Assembly: GCA_032690845.1 (NCBI GenBank)
Contig: CM064424.1
Location: 46,575,511 to 46,639,510 of the forward strand
Direction: 5' to 3'
Source of the DNA: Eleusine coracana subsp. coracana
Lineage: Eukaryota > Streptophyta > Magnoliopsida > Poales > Poaceae
DNA: 64,000 nt
The position numbers and the translations under genes were made by a program. Below the pieces are notes generated by a model, which made no database searches, was not told where the DNA came from, and saw only the letters and a program-made list of their open reading frames with translations. Positions 53,241 to 63,690 of this stretch are shown in pieces (position 1 is the first letter of the stretch; each line of letters opens with the position of its first letter).

Positions 53241-53520
53241 GAAACTGCCCGGTCAGATCGTAACTTCAGGATCATTTGTTTCTCCACGAGGCGGTTGTAT
53301 CATCACCACACGAGCAATTTTTTTTTGGATGAGAGATTAGGAGAGGATTTTATTGTTGTACGTACTGAGGTTATGAATAAAGAAATATATTCTCTGTATA
53401 AATGGTGTTGGCAGCAATTTCTGGTTTCCATTCTTTGGTTGGCGCTCTTTTTTTTCGGTGTCTGATTTGCCGCCAGATATGTGAGAGAAACGGTTGTGAC
53501 GTGGATCGTGGGGTGGCCTG

Positions 53521-53619
53521 TTCAGCTGGGTCCGGAGAAGAAAAGGACATCGAATAAAATTTCGCCATGTGGCGGGAGGATGCATGGGAGGAGGAGACGG
53601 GAGGAGAGAAGCCACATCC
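53521..53619. repeat. Right TIR of the Mutator-like element
   Basis: 99 bp, matching the left TIR with three transitions. It probably contains the transposase promoter. Confidence 0.95.
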
Positions 53620-53628
53620 AGAAGACGA

Positions 53629-54389
53629 GGCAGGTGGTGATCATCACCACCATAGGAACAGATAAGATGAAGTTCTTGTTGATTTGACCGTAGCTTTCTA
53701 TGGTGGGCCTCTCACAACGAAGGTCTTGTTCGTTTGTTGTAGAATGAAATCCACATGTATTAGTTATAAGATATGGATTGAGTGAAATCGCATGTATCAC
53801 TCAATTCATGTAAAATAACAAATACATGGTGTGATTTCATTTCCGAAATTAGAAGGCTGAGTTTTGTTTCATATGTTTGAGGCAGAAAAAGATTGGTATG
53901 GACTAGATTTCATACCACGCTACACTACACAAACAATGACATTCTATTACGATTATATATAGAATAACGTTTAGTCAAACATTTATTTTATGTCAGACAA
54001 AATTTTAAACCACACTTAATTAATCTATGTGGTTTTAACTGTAATCCATATTGTTTCAAGGATAAACGCAAACAAGGCTGAAATGGGCAAGGCCATCGGC
54101 GTTCTCGAGATTGGTGAATACTTCGCGGACCGCAAAAGCCTCCTCATAGCAAATAGATGAGAGGACAAAGCGAACATGCTGGTCCTAGCGGCAACAAAGG
54201 TAGGCAAGACTCGGTTCGACGTGACAGCCACTCTATGCATGTGAGTGTGTCGAGCACGGGAACACCAATGTAACAATCCCGACGAGATCGGAACGGATTT
54301 CAGAGGGGTGGTGGAGATTACAGAGGAAGTTGGGGAGAGGGAGAAAGTGGAAGGCTGATTAGGGTTCATAGTTTGTTCATACTCGATAG
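53629..54389. other. Spacer with MITE-like remnant
   Basis: GGTCTTGTTCGTTTG at about 53720 resembles the Tourist TIR at 23351, but no partner end was found. The minus frame 54025-54471 has no recognised domain and reads partly through LTR-like DNA. Confidence 0.35.
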
Positions 54390-55185
54390 ATGGGTGAACA
54401 TCCCTCCCGGTTATCCAGTATGAACAAACTACTCCAACCCCGGTGCCACCTTTATCGGTACACCGGCACACCGCAATAGGGTCTCAAGTCACTAGTGAAT
54501 ACCGGCCCCAAGGCCCACATAGGACTATCCTATTACAAGGCCCAAGGCCCCAAATGCTATCCAGTCAACTCCTCAGCAGTAGTCCAGGTCGGTTGTGACA
54601 TCCCTCCCGGTTAAGTTGCAACATGTCCCCAGGTTGTTGTAGATGGGTGAACACGCCGCAGGACTTCCCAAGACTCCCATGTTGCCAATGACGAAGGAAG
54701 CCCATGCCAGCGGACCAACACCTAGCGGAATGTGGATCCTCCGTGCTGGGATACCACGATCTGTCGGTGGCTTGAGTCTAAACTCCGTACCAACACTACC
54801 AATTGTCCCGACCGGCACTACCCCAGACCGGCACTGCCGATGAGCCTTCTTCGCTGATCACCAAAGTTTTCTGTCTGTCAATCGGCACTGTCGATGGACC
54901 TTATCGACACTACCGATGGTAGTCCAGAGTGTTCAGCTTTGAGTCCGGTTCTTAACCATTTCGAGTCCTTGTTATTCTCCTTTATTTCCGCTGTATTCCG
55001 CTGTTGTTGTTGATCACTCCTAAGATTAGCACATCACAAGTTGGTGTGTGTAATCTTGGTGATCCACTTTAAGGTTGGCTCGGGTTGGAATTATGATAGG
55101 CTAAGTTCTTGTGAAGAATTTTTATTGGCTCCCATTCACCTCCCTCTGGTCACCTTCTGGTTCCTTCAAATATAGTTTCCGTTGA
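54390..55185. mobile_element. LTR-retrotransposon-like fragment
   Basis: ACATCCCTCCCGGTTA occurs at about 54397 and 54600. The stretch ends with a CCCATTCACCTCCCTCTGGTCACC motif-like segment near 55132-55160, which resembles the 3' end of many grass copia LTRs. No primer site or second LTR is visible, so it is probably a truncated or solo LTR. Confidence 0.4.
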
Positions 55186-55439
55186 CAAGGTTAACTCAAA
55201 TTGGAAAGTGTTCAACTACAAAATTGTATAACTTCTAAATATCTATATTTTTTATTGTGGTGATTTGTTCATCCGACATAGCTATAATAACATTGTTTAT
55301 AAATCTTTATATGTGTTACTTATAGTTTCATAAAACTATGAACAATGTTGTAGAATAATTTGAGTAATAAACTAATAATCAAAATAAAATTTGCAGATCT
55401 TCCGAAGTTATATAACTTTATAGTTGAATTTTTTATTTG

Positions 55440-55691
55440 GATTAATTTACGGTGTCAAAATATAATTTAAATTTATTTTTATCGAGTGTGAAATGAAAGA
55501 CACTCAACAAATAAAAACTTTGCCGAGTGTTAGTAAAAAACACTCGGCAAAGACCATGTTTGCCAAGTGCCAGAAAAAAAATACACTTGGTAAAGTATTT
55601 GTCGAGTGTTTTTTTTTTTACATTTAGCAAAGAGCCGATTTGTCAAGTGCGTGATAGGATGCACTCCGCAAACCACCGATTTCCGGTCGTG
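55440..55691. mobile_element. CACTA-family remnant
   Basis: Multiple alternating TTGCCGAGTGT and ACACTCGGCAAAG words (55490-55610) and a right end GATTTCCGGTCGTG, one base from the GATTTCCGGTAGTG tip of grass CACTA elements. The left tip was not found. Confidence 0.65.
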
Positions 55692-56015
55692 AATATTGAC
55701 ATGACAATCAAAAAATAGGGGTAGATGGAGCTTTCATTTTTAAAGGAGAGGTGAAAACACAAACTCTAAATTTAAGAATAAAATCATAACTTAAATTGAG
55801 AGTAAGGATAGAAACACAATAACCCTTCGCAGTAAGGTTTAGGATGGAAACACAATAACCCCTCGCAATGGCAGTAGCCAGTAGGGTTTAACATTTTTTA
55901 TCCTAACTGAAAAGTAATCGGAAACTTGAGAGCTTCAAGGTCCATGTATCTAAGTCCTTGGATATCTAGCTAACTAACTTGTATATATCCTCCGTCCCGG
56001 TTCCAGGCAATCAGA

Positions 56016-57513
56016 TCAGAAGATGACAGCCGAGCACCGTCGACGACGAGTGCCACCAGTACGTTTAGTTGGCTTGGTCTCCTCCCTCCAGATGCTGCCG
56101 ACGTCGTTGGCGATGTGCATAGCATCGGTGTAGGGCGCCGATAGTACGTCATGGTGCCTGAAGCCGACGGCGTAGAGGCCGCACTGTCCCTTCCACTTCC
56201 AGGACGCGATATTATGGTACCGCCCGTCGTGGTTGAATACTTCCTTGTTGCACTGAGCAAGTAACTGGATATGTATATATAGTGGACTACTGATGAGACC
56301 AAGCAAGATCTTACAGCAAATCAACGTTTTGCCGAGTGTTTTTTTAATGTTTTTACCGAGTGCCCGATTAAAAACACTCGATAAAGATTGAGACACTCGG
56401 CAAACGACGAGTTTCCCGTAATGCGATTACAATGGTGATTGAATAGTGTCTATGAATAGAGATATTCATGTAATGGGATGGGAATGTGAATTTAGTTACC
56501 TGGAGCCATTGGGGTACGGCAATGTGATAGCCGGTTGCGAGGATGACGGCATCCGCGTCAATGGCACGGCCGTCTATGAGCTCAAATTGGTCATTCGTGA
56601 AGCGGACGACCTCCGGAAGAACTTGGATGTCTCCAGCTCGGATGCGGGCGACAGCGCCATAGTCAAGGACCGGGGTACTGCCGTGTGTGTCCATGATCTC
56701 GAGGGGTCCCCTGGTTGGCCGGCGGAAGCCGAACCTTGTGAGGTCACCAAGGAGGAGCCACGCTAGGAGGACCAGGATCTTGTCTACCAGCCACAAAGGG
56801 AGCCAGCGCAGGAGCAGCACGGCGAGGTCCAAGATGGACTTACCAACCACCTCCCCTGGGAGCACGTGCACAGCATCGCGCACTACCAGGGATGGGCGCG
56901 CTCCGTGATTACAGAGATCCAGTGACACTTCCATGCCGGAGTTGCCGCAGCCGACGACGAGCACACGCTTGCCACGGTACGACTCGCCGGACCTGTAGTT
57001 GCTGAAGTGAGTTACCTCGCCGTCGAAGCCAGAAAGGCCGGGGATGTAGGGGATCTTGCTCTCGGCGTCCTCGCCGGTGGCCACAACGAACCAGCGCCCG
57101 CAGAACTCCTCGGTGACGCCGCCAAGAGAAGCTGTGGCTACGCGCCAAAGCCCGGAGGTCTCGTCGTAGCGAGCGGCCTGCACGGCCGTGTTGTACATTG
57201 GCCGGATCTCGAATTTTGCGGCGTATTGCTCCAGATAGTCAATGAACTGGCGTGGGGTGGGGTACTCCGGGTAGTGCTCCGGGAACGGCATCCGCGGCAG
57301 CTCGCGGAACTGCTTGTGCTGTATTAACAGCTTTGGGCTGTCGTAGGTGCGCTTCTTCCACGCCGAGGCGATGCAGTCGCCGCCCTCCAGCACCACGAAC
57401 GGCACGCCCTGCTCGCGGAGGCAGGCAGCCACCGCGAGCCCAGCCGGCCCGGCGCCCACGATGATTGGACCGTTCACCCATATGGTGCGTCGGGAGAAGA
57501 AGTAGTCGTCCAT
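56016..57513 (-). CDS. YUCCA-type flavin monooxygenase (indole-3-pyruvate monooxygenase), 416 aa
   Basis: Converts indole-3-pyruvate to indole-3-acetic acid using FAD, NADPH and oxygen, the main auxin-forming step. Exon 1 is 57513-56500 (338 residues, ends CAG|GTAACT) and exon 2 is 56252-56016 (after CTCAG, ends GTCATCTTC then TGA); phase 0 on both sides. Motifs: FAD-binding GAGPAG (20-25), FMO signature F163-G165-H169-Y173, NADPH-binding GCGNSG (188-193), ATGYH (326-330), and the C-terminal GLYAVGF region. Length matches the family (about 400-430). No stop or frameshift. The single 247-nt intron contains a worn mini-CACTA. Subfamily cannot be fixed by eye. Confidence 0.95.
56307..56423. mobile_element. 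Worn mini-CACTA in the YUCCA intron
   Basis: The right end GTTTCCCGTAATG is a C-to-T variant of a CACTACGGGAAAC tip. The left end near CTTACAGCAAATC is more decayed. Between them TTGCCGAGTGT and ACACTCGGCAAA face each other. It ends about 75 bases from exon 1 and 55 from exon 2, leaving both splice sites intact. Confidence 0.6.
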
Positions 57514-57584
57514 TTTCTCCCAATATTACTAAGGTTCAACCAACCATAAGGTTGCTTGATTATTTGTTGGGACGCACAGAGATG

Positions 57585-57600
57585 GTATATAATAATATAA
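57585..57600 (-). promoter_or_regulatory. TATA-like region of the YUCCA gene
   Basis: On the minus strand TTATATTATTATATAC lies 72-87 bases upstream of the start codon, a normal distance for a plant TATA box with a short leader. Confidence 0.45.
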
Positions 57601-57605
57601 TAACG

Positions 57606-58290
57606 GTGGGTTGGTATGGCATGTTGTGTGCGCATCTCCATGCCCCGATGCTCCGGACTCGACCCCTCGGCGCTCAACCCTGTCCAGAATCCGAGCATCT
57701 CCTAAGAGTTTTTCTAAAACTAGGTCCCAAAAATCATTTTCCCCTAAAAGTGATTCAATCCGAATTTAAATTAGGCCACGTCAGTCAGCCCTATTATTTA
57801 CCAGTTCACAAACATGATTGTCGTAGCCTCCCCCAACTAGTATGTGATCCCCGCCGCAGCCTCCGACACATCAGAAATTATTCAACGCAGGACAACCGGA
57901 GCAGGGCGGAGCACAGACGGTTCCGAGCATAACGAAACAGGCGCAGGACGAGGACGAAACAGGCGGTCGTTAGCGCAGGCGACCGGAGCAGGACGGAGCA
58001 CGCAGCTGCAGTTCCGATGCTGCTCACCTTGCATATTCATGACCCAATTGTTGTCATCATGAGATAATACCCTATTGTTGTCATCATGAGATAATCAGGC
58101 GTTGGTTGCTGCTAGCATCGGGAGGTTTACATGTGAGTATGCATAATGATGCTTAATCATTATCAGACAATGATGCAAGGAAAATTTCATGTAACTAAAA
58201 AGAATAACTGAACATTACATGGTATAAAGTATGATTAGCTAACAGGACTTACAGAAGGCACGGCCAATACTAGGCTTGCACCAGTACCTC
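57606..58290. other. YUCCA upstream region
   Basis: Mixed-composition DNA with no recognised gene. It includes a direct repeat of TTGTTGTCATCATGAGATAAT (21 bp; starts about 58049 and 58075). Regulatory sites cannot be named with confidence. Confidence 0.4.
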
Positions 58291-58651
58291 TCTACAGTCT
58301 AAAAAAAAAACAGATGACGAATAGTACAACAGAGGAAGTGCCAGTCTCCGATGAACCAGAGGAGATAGGCGCTGCGGGCGGACGAGCAGAGGAGGCACAG
58401 TGCAGGAATGAGCGAGGCCAACGGCGCGGCAGGAGATGGACCTGACAGGCGCGACGACTTGGGGATGTCCGCGGCGAGAAGAGGACCGAGCGTCGCTGCG
58501 CGGAGACAAACGAGGCGGCGCGGCGTCGATTTGACCCAAGTGGAGACGGCGTGGCGAGGAATCGAGCCGGGAGGCGCGCGCGGCGGGGAATCGAATTGAG
58601 CGCCGCCGCGGGTGGCATAGGGAGGCGGCGCGACAGAAGAGGTATGGGCAA
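58291..58651. other. GC-rich island with open frames
   Basis: Arg/Pro/Ala/Ser-rich frames are open on both strands (longest 119 residues, minus, 58292-58651). No motif, no splice support. It is similar in character to the islands at 0.8, 10.7, 59.4 and 62.9 kb and may belong to a DNA transposon. Confidence 0.4.
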
Positions 58652-58739
58652 TGGCGCGGGTTCCTGTTTTTTGCTCGAAGAAAGGCGCGAAAGCGGGAGG
58701 AGTGGTATTGGGACCCGATTCGTTGCCTTTATTTAACTA

Positions 58740-59095
58740 CAATTGAGTGTATTCTAGCAAGCCGATAAAAATAGAGAGAATTAACTCATATTAAGGAGAA
58801 TTTTTTTTATCTTCTTCAACAGTTCTCTCTAAAAATAGATCAGAAAATTTTTTGATTGGACCATGTCAGCATCTGGGTCTACAACAACATTAATTTTCTT
58901 CTAAATACAAATATTGAGGTCTTTAATTTTCTCCTTATTTCTAGCTACAAATGAGGAGAATTTAGAGAGAGAATAAATCTATGACTTGTTTAGGGAAGTT
59001 GTTGGAGATAATTTTTTAAACTAAACTCCATTAATTTGATTTAGAGAGAATTTTTAGAGAGCTTTTGAAGATGCTCTAAGATCCTCCACAAGGGT
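58740..59095. repeat. Possible MITE with GAGAATTT-type repeats
   Basis: Words such as TTTAGAGAGA, GGAGAATTT and their complements recur, and the stretch ends near GAAGATGCTCTAAGA, resembling common grass MITE termini. Ends and duplication are not defined. Confidence 0.35.
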
Positions 59096-59261
59096 GGGCT
59101 AGCTATAATTTAGAATAGCTATGTAAAAGATAACATTATAAAAGGCTTAACTTTAACACTTTACCCCCAAAAAATTATGGGTCCCGCATGTTATATTTTT
59201 TTACTATTTTCCTTCCCATTCTTATCTGCTTGACGGACGTCGGACGGTCCTAGCTTGACAA

Positions 59262-59700
59262 TGGCGAAAAGCAATGGCTGAGCAGGCGCATCAGATGCCG
59301 TGGCCGCCCCCACGGCTACGCCCGCCGTCGAGCTCCCCGCGGCCACCGCCGGTGCGTGAGCCCGCCGTGGCCGCCCCCGCCCCCGCCCCCGCGCTAGACG
59401 CCGTCCCACCCTCGCGGCTGCACCCGCCGTTGAGCCAGCCTGCGTCCGCCCGCCCGCCGCCAGCTCGCCGAGCGCGAGGCGAGGCCTCCGCCGCCCGCGT
59501 GTGCCATCGTCCGCGTGAGCCGCCGCCCTCGCAAGCTGCTGCCTGCCCGCGCCCGTCGGCCGTGCCAACGCGAGATCGCCGAGGCCGGTGCCTGCCCGCC
59601 GCCGCGCCAGCTTGGCACCCTGCCAGACGCCGCCGCCCTCGCCCCCGTGCCCGCTCTCGCCGTCGAGCTGCGTCGGGCCCATGGATTTGGGGCTAGGAGG
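59262..59700. other. GC-rich island with open frames
   Basis: A Pro/Ala/Arg-rich plus frame (59274-59696) and an overlapping minus frame (59191-59724) are both open. The DNA is a run of CCGCC/GCCCG words. Not accepted as a gene without transcript evidence. Confidence 0.4.
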
Positions 59701-59979
59701 AAAGGGAAGATGTGGGGCCCACATGGCTGGAGTCGAGCTGGGCGCTACGTATCTTTTAGCTTGGCAATATATCAGCTCTACTGTCAGAGTTAACTTCCCT
59801 CTCTTTTCTCTTTTTTCCTCTTTTTTTTATTATTTACCTCTGACAAGCTGGATTATTGTGGAGGCCCAGGCCCTAATAATTAAAGAGCTATCTCAGAGAT
59901 CTCTCTGTACCTTGTTCTATTGAAGCCCTCGCCAGGTCTTCTAAAAGATATGGTGTAGATAGTTTTTCTGCACTAAAGT

Positions 59980-61700
59980 TAGGCTTACGGTCGATTGATC
60001 GAGTTGAATAGAGTTTTTCAAAGGATATGATGCACAAGTTGGGTTTTGCAAATGCTTCAATTGATATTATTATAAAATGCATTACAACGGTGACAAACTA
60101 AATGGTGATGTCACTGATCAAATCATACCTAAGAGAGGATTACGACAACGGGATCCCTTGTCCTCCTATTTATTTTTTGTATGTGCTGAGGGTTTTTCGG
60201 GGCTGCTCAACAATGCTGAAACATGTGGAAATTTAGCTGAAGTCAAAGTGTGTCCAGGTGCACCCAGTATAAACCACTTACTGTTCACGGATGATTCCTT
60301 GTTACTCCTGAAAGTTGATGAACGAAGTACAACCCATTTGCGAAATATTCTATCTCTTTATGAGGTTTGTTTGGGCCAAGTAATAAATAAAGATAAGTCA
60401 TCAATTATGTTCAGCAAAAACACTGGAAGAGGAAAGAAAAGGCAAATGATGAACGCGCTCGACTTCTAAACAGAAGCAAGAAATGAGAAATATCTTGGCT
60501 TACCGATATACATGGACAGATCAAAGGCCAAGACTTTTGCTTATATTAAAGAGAATCTAGAAAAGAATTCCAACATATGCAATGTCATGCTTTAATTTAA
60601 CAAAAACGCTTTGTGATGATATTACAGCTATGATCAATCGATACTGGTGGGCACAACAAGATAAAGAGAGGACGTACACTGGTTGTCCACGAATGTTTTA
60701 AGTAACAGGAAGAGTGAGGGAGATCTAGGCTATAGGGATCTTCATCTATTCAACTTGGCTATGTTGGCACGGCAGGGATGGAGACTAATTTCTGTACTGA
60801 ACTCTCTATGTGTCCAAGTCCTCAAAGCTAAGTATTTTGCTCATGGTCATATTTTAGAAGCAAAAGAGGTGGCAGTCATTTCATACTCATAGTGCAGTAT
60901 TCTTCGAGGAATTGAGGCTCTCAAAAAGGGTTTAATCTGGAGATTTTGTAATGCCAGCAGATTAATATACGAGCAGACCCATGAATCCCTTCTAGCATCG
61001 CAAGAAGACCCATAACTCCAAGAGGCCAGACTATCCTTACTCGAGTTTCAGAACTCATTGACCCAATAACCGGCTCCTGGGATGAAGAGTTGATTCGGGA
61101 TATATTTTGGAAAGAAGATGTAGTCAATATTCTAGCAACCCCTGTTAAACTAGGTATGGAAGATTGTTTAGCTTGGCATGCTGATACCAGAGGTTTGTTT
61201 TCAGTTAAATCAGCATATCACATTCTGACAGACAATAAATCCATTATGGCCACACACTAAGAAGGGGAATGCTCCAACAGTACTTCAGTCTTCAAGGTTT
61301 TTTATTGGAACAAGGTTTGGAAAAGCAGGCTTCCTCCAAAACTCAAACAATGCATTTCGCGGGTAGGCCATAACAGTCTATCCTGGAAGATGAATATACA
61401 AAGAAGACGAATAGACATCGATACAAGGTGCCCAGTTTGCTCAAGATTAAACGAAGATGGAGGCCACTTGTTTTTGAAATGCAAAATAGTCAAACAATGT
61501 TGGCGTGCTCTTAATATGGAGGTACTTCGGTGCAAACTGATGGAAATGCCTTCTTCAAAGAAATTTGTCCAGAGTATAATGGACCAGAGGGAAGACATTC
61601 AGGACACTGTAATTACTTTCCTCTAGACTTGGTGGAATGCTCGTAATAAAGCAATTGTTGATGAGCAAATGCAAACAGTTGATGAGATTGTATACAGTTG
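59980..61700 (+). pseudogene. LINE (L1-type) reverse transcriptase C-terminal half and zf-RVT domain, broken
   Basis: Frames shift several times. DMMHKLGFANASIDIIIKCI and PKRGLRQRDPLSSYLFFVCAEG lead to the catalytic HLLFTDDSLL (FADD normally; both Asp present). Downstream are DLGYRDLHLFNLAMLARQGWRL, GSWDEELIRDIFW, GLFSVKSAYHIL and a zf-RVT segment with CPVCSRLNEDGGHLFLKC. These are typical of plant L1 elements after the RT core. Multiple stops and shifts make it inactive. The N-terminal RT part and endonuclease are not found upstream. Confidence 0.88.
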
Positions 61701-62090
61701 AAGTCCCAGCTTACCTTATCCCTCTCATAGTCCAATTTAAAAATCACCCCTGTTTCACCGGATTTATGGACACAATGCACTATTTTATGGGCAACAACTA
61801 AACTTTCTAGAATATACCTGCCTCTAATAAAAGCACTTTGTCGAGGATAGATAAGTCTATCTAAAATCTTCCCCAACCTAATGGTCAAAAACTTGGTGAA
61901 ATTTTTAAAGCTACAATTAGTTGAACTTTTAAAGCTACAATTAGTTAAACTGATAGGTCTAAAATTCTTCAAATTCTTTGCATTAGTCTCTTCAGGAAGT
62001 TGAGAAATAAAAGCAAAATTTAGCCTGTACAGATCTAATTTCCCTTCATAAAAATCTTCAAACAAACTAACTAAGTCAACCAGTTATTGG
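61690..62090 (-). pseudogene. Inverted LINE reverse transcriptase segment
   Basis: On the minus strand NLKNFRPISLTNC, ILDRLIYPRQSAFIRGRYILES and VIFKLDYE are the N-terminal RT motifs of the same LINE type, facing the other way. A short duplication repeats NCSFK. It lies between the zf-RVT part and the RNase H part, so it is an internal inversion or a nested fragment. Confidence 0.85.
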
Positions 62091-62303
62091 TTAGGATCTC
62101 AGGCTAGTAGGAGCGAGTCTGCTTTTTTATTGTTGGGAATGTTTTCAGGAAGTTTGGATGTAATAACTGGTGATTGCTTAAACATTGTAACTCTGCCATT
62201 TTGCAATGCAATCAGACGGGGATGCGATTTGCGTCCTTCAACTCTAAAAAAAAATGATGGGAGAACAAGCATGTCATGATGATATCAGGAAACATGAAAT
62301 GCG

Positions 62304-62480
62304 GTGCAAAAAACATGGTCTTCACTAGATGAAGATACGGTGAAGGTAAATTTTGATGGATCCTTCATAAAGCAAACAGAAAAGGGAGCCTCGGGCTTTG
62401 TGGTGAGAGACAACACTAGCCAAGCTGTCATGGCAGTTGCTAGAAATCTAAGACCGAGTCCAACAGTGAATAGGCAAATG
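62304..62480 (+). pseudogene. LINE RNase H domain, first part
   Basis: VKVNFDGSFIKQTEKGASGFVVRDN followed by AVMAVARNL is the RVT_3/RNase H domain found at the C-terminus of plant LINEs (first catalytic Asp in NFDGS). The sequence breaks after SPTVNRQ and resumes at about 63320. Confidence 0.82.
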
Positions 62481-62489
62481 AGAATTGCC

Positions 62490-63315
62490 TTAGCGTGTAC
62501 GTGGTTGCAAGAGGTCATTTTTCTTTGTGTCTCCAACAATTGGAGAGGCAAATGCATTCGGCCGAGCTCCTATGCGCGTCGGCGCTCAACCTGCGCTCAA
62601 TCGCCTCGCGCTGCCAGCCACCCGCTCGCTCGCGCCGCACTCCGGCACAAGCGCCGCCCGTCCTGGCGACGCGCAGAATCAGGCAACGCGAGCTCGAGCG
62701 GCCCAGCCGCCATGCGCGCCTGTGACTACGAGCTCCAGCGACCCCGCCCCCATTCGCGCCTACGAGCTCAAGCGGCCCCGCCGCCGTGCGCGCCTGCGAT
62801 CTCCAGCGACCCCGTCCCCATGCGCGCCTCTGAGCTCCGCTGCCGCCTCATCTCGCCGCAGTCGCGCCGCCTCGTCCCACGCGTAGCTCGCCCTGACGCC
62901 GCCTCGTCCCGCCGCCGTTGCGCCTTACTCCGTCGCGCCGCTTCGTCCTGCCGCCGTCGCGCCTTGCTCCGTCCGCCGCCTCGTCTCGCCATCGTCGTGC
63001 CTTGCTCCGCCGCTCGCCCCGCGCGTCACAGGCCACATGCTCCCACCGTGGCACTCAACCTCCTTCCAGCTTCGCTCCGTCACGTTGCTGGCCCACGCGC
63101 GCCTGCCGCCACCGCACCTGCCTCCCGCGTGCGCCCTCCAGCAGCCTCCCGCGCGCGCCAAGCGAATGCATCGGAGGAGAGAGGGATTGTAATTTTAGCT
63201 CTCCTCTCTCCGATGCAAAATGGCCGCTCCTTTTGCATCTCCTATTGGAGACCAAAATGACGATGCACAGTAGATTTCGGTGAGGCAAAAATGGAACTGC
63301 CTTCTCTATTGGAGT
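62490..63315. mobile_element. GC-rich insertion splitting the LINE RNase H domain
   Basis: Edges carry partly inverted words: GTGTCTCCAACAATTGGAGAGGCAAATGC at the left and, inverted, GGTCTCCAATAGGAGATGCAAA at the right, which suggests a DNA transposon. The 600-bp interior is extremely GC-rich, with Arg/Ser/Pro/Ala frames open on both strands (62304-63260 plus reads through). No duplication could be fixed. Confidence 0.5.
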
Positions 63316-63515
63316 CAGTCTAAGTGCGGTAAATGATGCTCTTTGTGCTAAAACTCAAGCATGTCTAGCTACTTTAGCGGCTGCCAGTTAAGTTGACATG
63401 ACAAGGATAATTCTGGAGATTAATTCTCTTACACTAGTCAAGGCTCTCCAATTAGATGAGTATGATGTTGCACAGTGTGATATCTCGACTCAGAGTTTAA
63501 TAGGATTGATATAAT
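63316..63515 (+). pseudogene. LINE RNase H domain, second part
   Basis: NDALCAKTQACLATLAAAS, a TAA, then RIILEINSLTLVKALQ and a decayed end. This directly continues the first part, with the conserved Glu in AKTQAC normally A-E-(T/A), here Lys. Confidence 0.75.
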
Positions 63516-63529
63516 ACTTATATAGTGAA

Positions 63530-63690
63530 AGGGTCTTTACCTCACTGGTAAGGTGTCTAAGTAGTACCTCCCAGGTCTCAGGTTTGGCTCTTAGTGGGAG
63601 TGAATTTGCGATCTGGGTTAAAAAAAATCCTCTCGCCTCACCCATGGTGGCCCCGGCCTAGGTTCTCACAAGGCTGGTAGCTCCAATGTA
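63530..63690 (+). repeat. SINE-like repeat
   Basis: CTCACTGGTAAGGTGTCTAAG and CCCAGGTCTCAGGTTTGGCTCTTAG occur at A-box/B-box-like positions (B-box two mismatches), followed by GTGGGAGTGAATTT and GGTTAAAAAAAATCCTCTCGCC, a layout I associate with dispersed tRNA-derived SINEs of grasses. The 3' tail is not clear. Confidence 0.5.

Larger units (their letters stand above)
50971..53619 (-). mobile_element. Mutator-like element with 99-bp TIRs and 9-bp TSD
   Basis: TIRs 50971-51069 and 53521-53619 are reverse complements with three mismatches, all C/T, beginning GGATGYGGCTTCTCTCC. AGAAGACGA flanks both ends perfectly (50962-50970, 53620-53628), the 9-bp duplication of MULEs. Between the TIRs is one minus-strand gene of the FAR1/FHY3-related transposase type. 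Its stops make this copy defective, but intact ends and duplication suggest it could be mobilised by a related transposase. Confidence 0.96.

Noticed and set aside
59980..62090. Classic twin-priming 5' inversion of the LINE
   Set aside because: The inverted part lies downstream, not upstream, of the 3' part.
62304..63260. 318-residue plus frame as one protein
   Set aside because: It is a LINE RNase H start reading by chance into a GC-rich insertion; the true RNase H continuation is at about 63320.
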